DNA of 64,000 nt from the NCBI RefSeq assembly GCF_014653155.1, contig NZ_BNAF01000003.1, forward strand, positions 186,001 through 250,000, in the 5' to 3' direction. A model generated the notes under the pieces. That model worked only from the letters and a program-made list of their open reading frames with translations. It ran no database searches and was not told where the DNA came from. The stretch is from Sphingobacterium griseoflavum (GTDB lineage: Bacteria > Bacteroidota > Bacteroidia > Sphingobacteriales > Sphingobacteriaceae). Numbering within the stretch: position 1 is the stretch's first letter; each line of letters begins with the position of its first letter. The position numbers were made by a program, and so were the translations under genes. Shown in pieces: positions 8,052-14,937 of this stretch.

Positions 8052-8930
8052 ATGATGAAAAAGACAAAGGGCAAACTGCAGTCCGAAAGATTCCTCCGCT
8101 TGCTCAAAGAGGGTGATGAGCGTGGACTTGACTATTTCTATACAAATTACTATGGATACCTTTTTCATAGATCATTAAAGGCAACCAAGGACTTCTGCCA
8201 TTCGGAAAGTATCGTTCAGGAGGCGATGCTCTGGCTCTTCCGTGAAAACCTCTCCTGTTCGGATGATGTTACGTCATTTTTGAAAACGCAGGTCAGCGGT
8301 TCACTTCATACCTACTTTGTAAGTGCGAAATATAGGTTTCACCGCAGGTTCCTACAAATGGACGGTATAGAAGATTATCAGGATTTTCTGCTTCCAGATG
8401 AAACGGCAGATGAAGAGCCTGATTATCTGCTGGAAATAGATACGCTCGAAAAGGAGCAGCAGGACCAGCTTTCCCGTATCTATGCCCTACTTCCAAACAT
8501 GGCACCGCGTCAGCAGCTTTTTATACAGCTCTGCCTGAAGCACAACTTTGATTATTCACGTATTGCCAGTTACCTAGGTGGAATATCCGACTATGAGGTA
8601 GCCATGCAGGTGGAAAGGACACTGGATACCATCCGCACGGTGTTCATGGGACATAGCAAGATCGAGCTGCTGACGACATCATCCCGTATCGTATCGGAGG
8701 GTGCTCTAGATAGCGATCAGACCGAGATATTACGCATGCGTTATGAACTGCAGCTTTCCTTTGAGCAGATCGCAGATTCATTGGGACTTGACAGTAGCAC
8801 GGTCAGGAAAATTTTCGTGCAGGCGCACGCAAGCATTTCTTCGGGCAAAAAAAGTCGGCAAAAAATAAGAACGTACGAACGTAAATGGCATGATACTAAC
8901 AAAAAGAATCCAGTTACAGATCGACTGTAG
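8052..8930 (+). CDS. Sigma-70 family factor with two sigma-4-like regions, partner of a dead Cas12f
   Basis: Starting at ATG 8052 gives 292 residues (an upstream ATG at 8004 would add 16). Residues 11-95 resemble ECF sigma-2: LLKEGDERGLDYFYTNYYGY, then a VQEAMLWLF segment like the family's V-Q-(D/E)-V-F-x-x-L-W. Residues 145-200 form a first sigma-4-like helix-turn-helix (PRQQLFIQLCLKHNFDYSRI), and 218-265 a second, better one (TEILRMRYELQLSFEQIADSLG). The tail (266-292) is basic. Ordinary ECF factors have one sigma-4 and are near 180 residues, so this is an enlarged form. It overlaps the Cas12f-like gene by 41 bases. No anti-sigma gene is adjacent. Confidence 0.75.
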   Translation: MMKKTKGKLQSERFLRLLKEGDERGLDYFYTNYYGYLFHRSLKATKDFCHSESIVQEAMLWLFRENLSCSDDVTSFLKTQVSGSLHTYFVSAKYRFHRRFLQMDGIEDYQDFLLPDETADEEPDYLLEIDTLEKEQQDQLSRIYALLPNMAPRQQLFIQLCLKHNFDYSRIASYLGGISDYEVAMQVERTLDTIRTVFMGHSKIELLTTSSRIVSEGALDSDQTEILRMRYELQLSFEQIADSLGLDSSTVRKIFVQAHASISSGKKSRQKIRTYERKWHDTNKKNPVTDRL

Positions 8931-9969
8931 GGAACCGGAGAAACGAAGGGAATACTATGCCAGAATATTTGGATGGCAAAACGTTGCTTTCCGCGCAGCG
9001 AACCTTGTGGTTACCCACCAGTTCCTGTTGCAGCGCATCAGCGAGCTGATGTACCTCAGCGAAGGCGCCAAAGTGAGGCTCTCGGACGAGAAGGTTAAAA
9101 GCGAAGGAATATTGAACTGCTCAAGAATGAGTACAACCTACCGTGTGATTTCCGGCCACTACAAAGGTAAGCTGCCGTCCTACATCCTCAGCGCGCTCAA
9201 CCGTTTGGCTATCCGAAAATACGATGCGCAGCAATCGGCATACTGGAGCGGTGAGCGGAGCCTGTCCAATCATAAAAAAGATATGGCGATGCCGTTTTCC
9301 GGTGCTGTTTTCCGGCCTGTAAAAGAGGAAAGTGGAAGGAACTTTGTATTCAAACTTTTCAAGGTTCCCTTTAGAACCTATCTGGGTCGGGACAGATCAG
9401 ATAAATTTAATATACTTAAGCGCGTTGCAGGCGGCCAGTTAAAAGTATTGTCCGCAGCGCTTCAGATCGTAAAGGGCAAGATATTCCTTATCATCTCCTA
9501 TGAAGCTAAAGAGGCTGCTAACAGGTTGGAAGAGCATGTCATCGCTGAAGCCTCACTTTCTGCGCAGCATCCCATAACCGTAACCATAGGCCGGAACAGT
9601 CATCAGATTGGCAGCACTGAGGAATTCCTGTACAGGAGGATGGCAATACAGTCCGCAAGAAGCAGGCTGCAGGCAGCGGCGGCCTGGAATCGTGGAGGTC
9701 ACGGCCGCAAGAAGAAGGAAAGTGCCGTGCGGCGACTCGGGGACAGGGAAAAGCGGTATGTGGAAGCCAAGCTTCACCTTTATAGCCGCAAACTGATTGA
9801 TATCTGCACGCGATCCGGAGCGGGAACACTGCTATTGGTCAACCAGTCGGCAAAGGAGGAAGCCGCAAAAGAAGATGTTTTTTTGCTGCGAAACTGGAGT
9901 TATTATGGTCTGGTTACAAAAATCAAATATAAGGCCGAGCTGGCCGGTATAAATGTCATTGTCGAGTAG
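8890..9969 (+). CDS. Nuclease-dead Cas12f/TnpB-like protein
   Basis: The 359-residue protein follows the Cas12f layout. The N-terminus has a beta strand MILTKRIQLQID, a helical REC-like part (16-115), then WED-like strands with KDMAMPFSG (130-138) and FVFKLFKVPF (152-161). The RuvC part includes ITVTIGRN (229-236), RRMAIQSARSRL (249-260), GGHGRKKK (269-276), GTLLLVNQ (312-319) and WSYYGLVTKIKYKAELAGI (336-354). By eye against a known Cas12f, the RuvC-I Asp is Thr232 and the RuvC-II Glu is Val317. The protein ends before the zinc ribbon and RuvC-III. It should bind a guide RNA and DNA but not cut. The start at 8890 inside the sigma gene gives the expected N-terminus. No TnpA transposase is adjacent. 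Confidence 0.8.
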   Translation: MILTKRIQLQIDCREPEKRREYYARIFGWQNVAFRAANLVVTHQFLLQRISELMYLSEGAKVRLSDEKVKSEGILNCSRMSTTYRVISGHYKGKLPSYILSALNRLAIRKYDAQQSAYWSGERSLSNHKKDMAMPFSGAVFRPVKEESGRNFVFKLFKVPFRTYLGRDRSDKFNILKRVAGGQLKVLSAALQIVKGKIFLIISYEAKEAANRLEEHVIAEASLSAQHPITVTIGRNSHQIGSTEEFLYRRMAIQSARSRLQAAAAWNRGGHGRKKKESAVRRLGDREKRYVEAKLHLYSRKLIDICTRSGAGTLLLVNQSAKEEAAKEDVFLLRNWSYYGLVTKIKYKAELAGINVIVE

Positions 9970-10245
9970 GACTGGCAACTTAGCTAATAGGCGAATAATG
10001 GTGCTAATTATGTGTCTAGCAAAGTAGCTAATGCAGTAGCCAAAAAATTTGCTAATTGGCCAAAGATTTAGCGTGTCCATTAATATGTTTATCGGCTATA
10101 CCCCAACATTAAATCTTCGTTAAACCCATCTGATGACACTTCCTGCGCGCAAACATGGCCGTATATTCGCCTGTCAATTCAGATAGATAATTGGGTTAGT
10201 CAGTAAAAGATCCCGTTACTCCCAGCTTCGGGATCCTTTTTTTGG
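9970..10245 (+). ncRNA. Candidate guide-RNA region downstream of the dead Cas12f gene
   Basis: No open frame follows the Cas12f-like gene for 276 bases, yet the segment ends in a strong terminator (10209-10243). It contains four copies of GCTAAT (from 9983, 10003, 10027 and 10051) spaced 20-24 bases, and a potential long stem: AACCCA plus TCTGA (10123-10133) pairing with TCAGA plus TGGGTT (10179-10197) around an eight-base bulge. TnpB and dead-TnpB systems place their guide RNA just downstream of the gene, so this is the first place to test. Scaffold and guide boundaries are not visible. Confidence 0.35.
10209..10243 (+). terminator. Rho-independent terminator of the sigma-dCas12f transcript
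   Basis: GATCCCG (10209-10215) pairs with CGGGATC (10229-10235) over a 13-base loop and is followed by seven T (10237-10243). Confidence 0.7.
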
Positions 10246-10551
10246 GTGTCTGCGTATTGCCCGGCAAAAAGCAACGAGATAGTCCAACTTTCTAAAATCT
10301 TTGGCCTTGAGCCTGTAAATTTTAGGGACAACCAATGGATTAAAAGCAAAGTTACTTCGCCAGCGTGGCATGCCCCCTGCGCTTTGATACCAGCGCACCC
10401 AATAAAAAACTTCACAAAATGGGTATCCGCTGAAAAAGCGCAGCCTCCTTCGCTTCGCCATTTTGATCTTTTTTTCTTTTTGCATGGCAAGCTATTGTCT
10501 CGTAGGTGGGTGGCGTTAATCAATTTTTTGCTTCATTTTATTTATACTGCC
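10246..10551. other. Non-coding stretch before radC, open in several frames
   Basis: This 306-base stretch stays open in one plus frame (joined to radC) and two overlapping minus frames (10200-10523 and 10216-10485), which is unusual. It also contains nested hairpins: AAAATGG (10416-10422) with CCATTTT (10458-10464), enclosing CGCT/AGCG (10428-10440). No homology was recognised for any frame. A structured leader RNA, or a small protein gene on the minus strand, are both possible. Confidence 0.3.
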
Positions 10552-11010
10552 ATGAAAAACAGATTCATCGCCAACGAATTGCGCGTATCCTACCACAAAA
10601 ACCTAGAGCTTTCTGTCGAAAACTTTAAGAATGTGAACAATTCCAAATTAATGGAAAAAGTGTTCCGAATGATCTGGGATACCGATGAAATGGAGGTGCG
10701 AGAAAGCTTTTATGCGATATTCTTTAACAGCAAACTAGATGTCATTGGGTATCGGAAGATTGCCGATGGGGGAATTGATGCAGTCTATGTAGATACTCGC
10801 CTAATTATGTCATCTGCATTATTATGTAATGCCATCAGGATCGGAGTTGCTCATAACCACCCTTCGGGAACACTCAAACCAAGTGGAGCCGACAGACAGA
10901 TTACGCGTAAGCTGATAGAAGCAGGGAAAATTTTAGATATCCAAGTCCTCGATCATCTCATATTGACCGAGCAAACTTATTATTCATTCAGAGATGAGGG
11001 ATACATATAG
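10552..11010 (+). CDS. RadC-like JAB-domain protein
   Basis: The 152-residue protein matches the short RadC/JAB proteins carried on Bacteroidota mobile elements. The metal-binding JAMM motif is seen as H-N-H-P-S-G (AHNHPSGTLKPSGAD, about 102-116), with S-x7-D in SGADRQITRK. The start at ATG 10552 gives the family's usual N-terminus (MKNRFIANELRVSY); a frame extending upstream to 10246 is non-coding in appearance. Role in DNA repair is not proven for this family, and JAB metalloprotease activity is possible. It supports the reading of this region as a mobile island. Confidence 0.85.
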   Translation: MKNRFIANELRVSYHKNLELSVENFKNVNNSKLMEKVFRMIWDTDEMEVRESFYAIFFNSKLDVIGYRKIADGGIDAVYVDTRLIMSSALLCNAIRIGVAHNHPSGTLKPSGADRQITRKLIEAGKILDIQVLDHLILTEQTYYSFRDEGYI

Positions 11011-11121
11011 TCTCTCAAATATCCTTCGTTTTGTGAGACAAATGCGACGATTTACGTTGAAATGTTTATTTACTTTCGACATGTAGGTTTTTGTAGATAC
11101 TTACTATATCGAAGTAAGATT

Positions 11122-11775
11122 TTAATCACTCATTCCATAGATCTTTCGAAACTCGGCTTCAATTTCTTCAGAGATTTGTTTAAGTTGGGCTAAAATATCT
11201 GTAAATGCGCCCATACTCCAGATTCCTGCGATATATAGCCCATTATTAGCTTCAGCATTTAATTGGATATTTTCTTCTGATCGTTCTGGAAACAAGCCGT
11301 CAATAAACGTTTCAATAAATATGTCAACTGTTGGAATAAGCGTATCAATTTTTTCGCAAACTTGAGAAGGGAATAAAAGCCGGTTTTGATAATAAGTTTT
11401 TTTGAATTCATGTCTACATTTCACCAGATAATTTACTTCTTCGTCAGCAGATACATGTTGAGTAAACTTTTCACCATTCATCATGTTGTCTATAGTTGAT
11501 GTCATTCTTTGAAACTTCTGGAAAGTATCATGTATTGCGTCAACTTGTTTTTGATGCTTTGTTTGAAATTTAACAAGTTCCTTATCAAGACTAGCTTGAA
11601 ACTTCATTAGTGTTTGTTCAGACGCTCTTTCAGCGATCAATTCAATTTTTTTTACAAATAATTTCCATATTACGACAAGAAACGCAGCTAGAATTATAAC
11701 AACCGTTGCACCCCCTATCCCAAACATCTGTTCGATTTTGGCTAATCTCTCAACAATGTCATCAATTTCATTCAT
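11122..11775 (-). CDS. Membrane-anchored coiled-coil protein of unknown function
   Basis: I do not recognise this 217-residue protein. Residues 18-42 form a single hydrophobic helix (GATVVIILAAFLVVIWKLF), preceded by a short acidic start. Residues 45-100 are charged and heptad-like (LMKFQASLDKELVKFQTKHQ), a likely coiled coil, followed by a helical C-terminal domain of about 110 residues. It is probably an inner-membrane protein with a cytoplasmic body. It lies 71 bases downstream of the HEPN gene on the same strand, so the two may share a transcript and a role. Confidence 0.55.
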   Translation of the reverse strand: MNEIDDIVERLAKIEQMFGIGGATVVIILAAFLVVIWKLFVKKIELIAERASEQTLMKFQASLDKELVKFQTKHQKQVDAIHDTFQKFQRMTSTIDNMMNGEKFTQHVSADEEVNYLVKCRHEFKKTYYQNRLLFPSQVCEKIDTLIPTVDIFIETFIDGLFPERSEENIQLNAEANNGLYIAGIWSMGAFTDILAQLKQISEEIEAEFRKIYGMSD

Positions 11776-11846
11776 ATTATATTGGTTTTACGAGACAAGA
11801 TGAATCTATCGTTAGTCACTTGATGAAGCTCTTTATGGTGCTGTTA

Positions 11847-12737
11847 TTATCTATTAATTCTATTGTTTACCAACTGATAAATAGCAGCCTTTAAAACTTG
11901 CCAGCATAGTTTTGCCGTATGTTTATCAGGATGGAAATTAGATCCAACTTGTTGGAGAGGATGTATGTAATTACGAAAGTCTCGAAGAACATGACTAAAT
12001 TTTTTAACATCTTCCTTTAATAGCCCTAACTCATATGATGTATCAATTAGATTCATTAAAGTCCACTCATGAAACTGCTTAACCTTATCATCCTTTTTAG
12101 GTGCGGTTTTTGCCGAATTATATTCTTTAGGGTTTGCAATCGCAATACCTAGTAAGACCCCTTCTAGTGAACTTCCTGATAAAAAAATTACTGCCAAAGG
12201 AGCATTAGAGTTAAAGCAGTTTTTTATTTCGTCAAATCTAGCCTTTACTACGGTGGTAACACTAGTATGTAGCCCTAATTTGTCAAGTTCAACTTCTTCA
12301 AATTCTTTGTCTAAGAAAGCATCTTCTTGGATGATTTCTTTTTTCTGAGTATCAGGTATTTTAATCTCGTTAACTCTTTGAAAAGTGATCTCTGTATTGT
12401 TCCTAACAACTTTCCACTTGTCGAAGGCCATGTACTGGTTTATATCAGCAATAAAACTATCTAGCTGATCAAATTTTCCTATGTAGTTGATGGGGTTGAA
12501 AAGGATTTTAAACAACTTGTCCAATTCCGGCGTTCCGTTTATCTTAGCTAGTTTTTGATCCGTATATTGCCATCTTGATGGGAAGCCTTGCCCGTAACTA
12601 TCTCTGCTGCCAAGAGAATTAAATAATTTCACCAATTGAGGCCCTTTGCGATATTCCGTTTCTTCATTGATAAGTTCTCGTAGTCTTTCTAAGGTTTTTT
12701 GGTTGAGGTACATAAGCTCTAATATTATGCTATTCAC
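11847..12737 (-). CDS. AbiJ-like HEPN-domain protein, candidate abortive-infection factor
   Basis: The 296-residue protein has an N-terminal block (about residues 12-120; QLVKLFNSLG, then YGQGFPSRWQYTDQKLAKIN and LDKLFKILFNP) like the AbiJ-type N-terminal domains. The C-terminal half (about 170-290) is helical and HEPN-like, with LSGSSLEGVLLGIAI and RDFRNYIH, an R-x6-H arrangement like the HEPN RNase motif. AbiJ-type proteins act in phage defence by shutting down the infected cell. The assignment is by pattern only. A second ATG at 12713 is also possible. The neighbours are other accessory genes on the island. Confidence 0.6.
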   Translation of the reverse strand: MNSIILELMYLNQKTLERLRELINEETEYRKGPQLVKLFNSLGSRDSYGQGFPSRWQYTDQKLAKINGTPELDKLFKILFNPINYIGKFDQLDSFIADINQYMAFDKWKVVRNNTEITFQRVNEIKIPDTQKKEIIQEDAFLDKEFEEVELDKLGLHTSVTTVVKARFDEIKNCFNSNAPLAVIFLSGSSLEGVLLGIAIANPKEYNSAKTAPKKDDKVKQFHEWTLMNLIDTSYELGLLKEDVKKFSHVLRDFRNYIHPLQQVGSNFHPDKHTAKLCWQVLKAAIYQLVNNRINR

Positions 12738-12902
12738 CGGTTAATTAACGCAGGTGTTCGAAACAAAAATACTGAATTTTCCTTGGTTTCGTGAAATAGA
12801 CATCCATTTTTTAGCTAGATATGAACATCGGTCGCTCGATCAAAATAATTTTTCTAAGAATGTATAAAATAACTATTTTTACAATATCAATTAAATGAAA
12901 TT

Positions 12903-13859
12903 ATGGATCTAAATGAAGTGCGATTCAATTTTTACAAATTGAGTTTCACACCAGTGAAAGCCAATGAGCATCTTCGACAAAAGGATATATTGAACAAGAT
13001 TATCCAGGCTTGCACTCCTAAATTTATTAAAAATAAGGTTTACCTTATTGATAGATATGAAAGTAGAATTTCCACCGAACGGAGAGAACTTTTTATAAGC
13101 TACATTACCTACAATCATTTAGAGAATAGGTATAAAGGTACCATAGCACTTATTAGGAATGGTAAAAAGCCTTTTCTTAAACCAAAAGAAAGCTATCAAC
13201 TTGTCCCTTTGGATTCTCTAGACTTAGGAACTCTTACTGAAACCACACATTTCTTCATAGACACGTCATCAGATAAACCCTATCTTTGCGTAGAATTTAA
13301 TAATATCGGACCACGGATAAGTGATATTGAATATTACTTTAGAAATTTGGGACAAAAGTATCTGAACATTACTAAGAAAACAGAAGTCGAGGTATTTTTA
13401 AAAAGACCTATAAAATCAGTCCTAGAAAATTTAAAAAGCGTATTAAGCTTCGATTTTAAAATTGAACCAAAGAAAGTTCCTTTGATAGACAAAACCGTAG
13501 CAAATAACTATTTCACGTCTTTTAATAACTTAAATAGCAAATTTGACCCAAAATTTCTCTCGATGAAGGCATACTATCAATCAAGAGGCAAGAACAAAAA
13601 TGGAGACAGTATTAAAGGGTTAGCATTTATTAAACAAATGTTACAAAGTTTCTCAACAGGCCATACAGATTTGGACACATTTGATTCCTTTACATTAGAA
13701 TACTTAGATCAAAATGATGAGTATGATAAAATCAATTTTATCAGAGACCAAAAGGAGATAGTGATACATGCCGATCTAAAGTCCGTGGTTAAAAATAGGG
13801 ACTGGTATGATCTAATAAAAGTGGATTTTGATGAGTTTATGGCTTCTCTACATGAATAA
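12903..13859 (+). CDS. Unassigned protein, first gene of an overlapping pair
   Basis: I do not recognise this 318-residue protein with confidence; the start (MDLNEVRFNFYKLSF) recalls DUF6731-type proteins. It is predicted cytoplasmic, with an alternating alpha/beta N-terminal half (YRGTIALIRNG-like strand near residues 77-90, LCVEFNNIGPRISDIEYYF at about 128-146) and a helical C-terminus. Its stop overlaps the ATG of the membrane protein gene by eight bases, so the two are translationally coupled. The pairing of a soluble protein with a four-helix membrane protein in a defence-like island recalls systems such as Kiwa, but no sequence match was established. Confidence 0.55.
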   Translation: MDLNEVRFNFYKLSFTPVKANEHLRQKDILNKIIQACTPKFIKNKVYLIDRYESRISTERRELFISYITYNHLENRYKGTIALIRNGKKPFLKPKESYQLVPLDSLDLGTLTETTHFFIDTSSDKPYLCVEFNNIGPRISDIEYYFRNLGQKYLNITKKTEVEVFLKRPIKSVLENLKSVLSFDFKIEPKKVPLIDKTVANNYFTSFNNLNSKFDPKFLSMKAYYQSRGKNKNGDSIKGLAFIKQMLQSFSTGHTDLDTFDSFTLEYLDQNDEYDKINFIRDQKEIVIHADLKSVVKNRDWYDLIKVDFDEFMASLHE

Positions 13860-14334
13860 AATAATCGATATTTATTTCAGATGTACTATTTTATTCGACA
13901 TAATAGTAGGGATAGTTTTTTGTGTGTGCCACTATAAAATAGCTTCCTGTCCATCTGTTGATCACGTATCATTTATTGCATCCGAAACCCTCTCCATTAT
14001 TTTAACTATGGCCGGTTTTGTGCTGACATTTTTAACCATAATAGTTACATTCAAGGAGAGTTCTAAGGAAATATCGACAGAGAAAGATATTACTACTATA
14101 AAAGAACATTTTTACAATTCTACGTTATATCCAGAAACGGTTAAGCATATAAAGAACACCCTGAAATCCCTTATTATTGCAAGTATATTTATCTACATGG
14201 GGCGCATATTTGTTTCTGAAAATCACGTACTCCTTTATTACGTATCTCTTTACGGTATCGTAGTTTTGTTAATATCAATTTTAAAGTCCTTATATATCAT
14301 TAGTAAAGTGATAGACCTACAAATCGCTAAATAA
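13852..14334 (+). CDS. Four-helix membrane protein, second gene of the pair
   Basis: Starting at the ATG at 13852 gives 160 residues with four hydrophobic segments: about residues 11-30 (ILFDIIVGIVFCVCHY), 42-68 (LSIILTMAGFVLTFLTIIV), 107-126 (SLIIASIFIYMG) and 134-154 (YGIVVLLISILKSLYII). Between the second and third helices is a charged loop of about 38 residues. It is an integral membrane protein of unknown function. Translation is probably coupled to the upstream gene by the eight-base overlap. In known two-gene defence systems such a protein often acts as membrane sensor or effector, which is inference here. Confidence 0.6.
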   Translation: MNKIIDIYFRCTILFDIIVGIVFCVCHYKIASCPSVDHVSFIASETLSIILTMAGFVLTFLTIIVTFKESSKEISTEKDITTIKEHFYNSTLYPETVKHIKNTLKSLIIASIFIYMGRIFVSENHVLLYYVSLYGIVVLLISILKSLYIISKVIDLQIAK

Positions 14335-14751
14335 GCGAACTAAATTGTATTTAAGTATATCCAATGTTTAATTTTCTGTAATGCTTAATTAGAATGAAAA
14401 AATCACCCTATTTTAACTTTTCGAACAGCATTGTAAGATGGGGGGCGTTCTTTTATTTTATTAGAAATCTCCTCTTCAAATTTGATATCGCAACCAACAT
14501 TTTTCAACGCATCGATCTGCATGTTTACGTTCTATTCTTGGGTACTTACCCTAGCATATCCTATTTTCCCAAAAGCATTTGTTGTGCTAGTTTATGACAC
14601 ATAGTTTTGTGAAACAAAATTTTGATACAGAATATCAATCGGAATAGTGGCAAGCGGTCAATCTATTATTTTCGTCGCAGAAAACGACCGTTTTTCATGT
14701 TTTCTTTACTAATGTATTGATAATTACAGATTATGAATAAACATTATGACG

Positions 14752-14817
14752 TAATCGGCTCATATATATCAAAATCATGAGCCGATTAGCAGCATTAATC
14801 GGCTCACGAACTTCGTG
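14752..14817. repeat. Three-arm alternating hairpin
   Basis: Arm 1 TAATCGGCTCAT (14752-14763), arm 2 ATGAGCCGATTA (14777-14788) and arm 3 TAATCGGCTCA (14796-14806) can form either a 1-2 or a 2-3 stem of 11-12 perfect pairs. Arm 3 runs into a third short palindrome, CACGAA-C-TTCGTG (14805-14817). The arrangement resembles an attenuator or a set of recombinase or regulator binding sites. Confidence 0.7.
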
Positions 14818-14900
14818 ATGTAGGTAATTTCAGTACCATAACAAACAACTTTCTTACAACAACTAGGGAGTTTTAAAGTACCTCACCCAATTCAAAGAAA

Positions 14901-14930
14901 GCAGTTCAGCTGTTTACTCAGCCGGACTGC
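14901..14930 (-). terminator. Terminator of the integrase gene
   Basis: GCAGTTCAGCTG (14901-14912) pairs with CAGCCGGACTGC (14919-14930) over 12 positions, two of them wobble or mismatch, with a six-base loop. On the minus strand it is followed by a T-rich stretch. It lies eight bases past the integrase stop. Confidence 0.5.
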
Positions 14931-14937
14931 GCCTAGA

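Larger units (their letters stand above)
14335..14937. other. Non-coding end region of the island with nested hairpins
   Basis: This 603-base gap holds no convincing gene (a 67-codon frame at 14394-14597 has no recognisable features). It contains GCGGTC/GACCGT arms around 14655-14695, the mutually exclusive hairpins at 14752-14817, and a terminator for the integrase at 14901-14930. Confidence 0.55.

Noticed and set aside
8890..9969. The Cas12f-like gene considered as the TnpB of an IS200/IS605 element
   Set aside because: There is no TnpA gene nearby, no recognisable element ends, the gene overlaps a sigma gene, and catalytic residues are lost.
9983..10056. GCTAAT copies considered as a CRISPR array for the Cas12f-like protein
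   Set aside because: The conserved part is only six bases and the sequences between are too short and related in composition to be spacers.
10246..10551. Upstream extension of the RadC-like gene to 10246
   Set aside because: The conserved family start is at 10552; the extra residues are not like any RadC protein.
14394..14597. 67-codon plus-strand frame
   Set aside because: No recognisable family, odd composition rich in aromatic and Cys residues, and no neighbour link; treated as chance.
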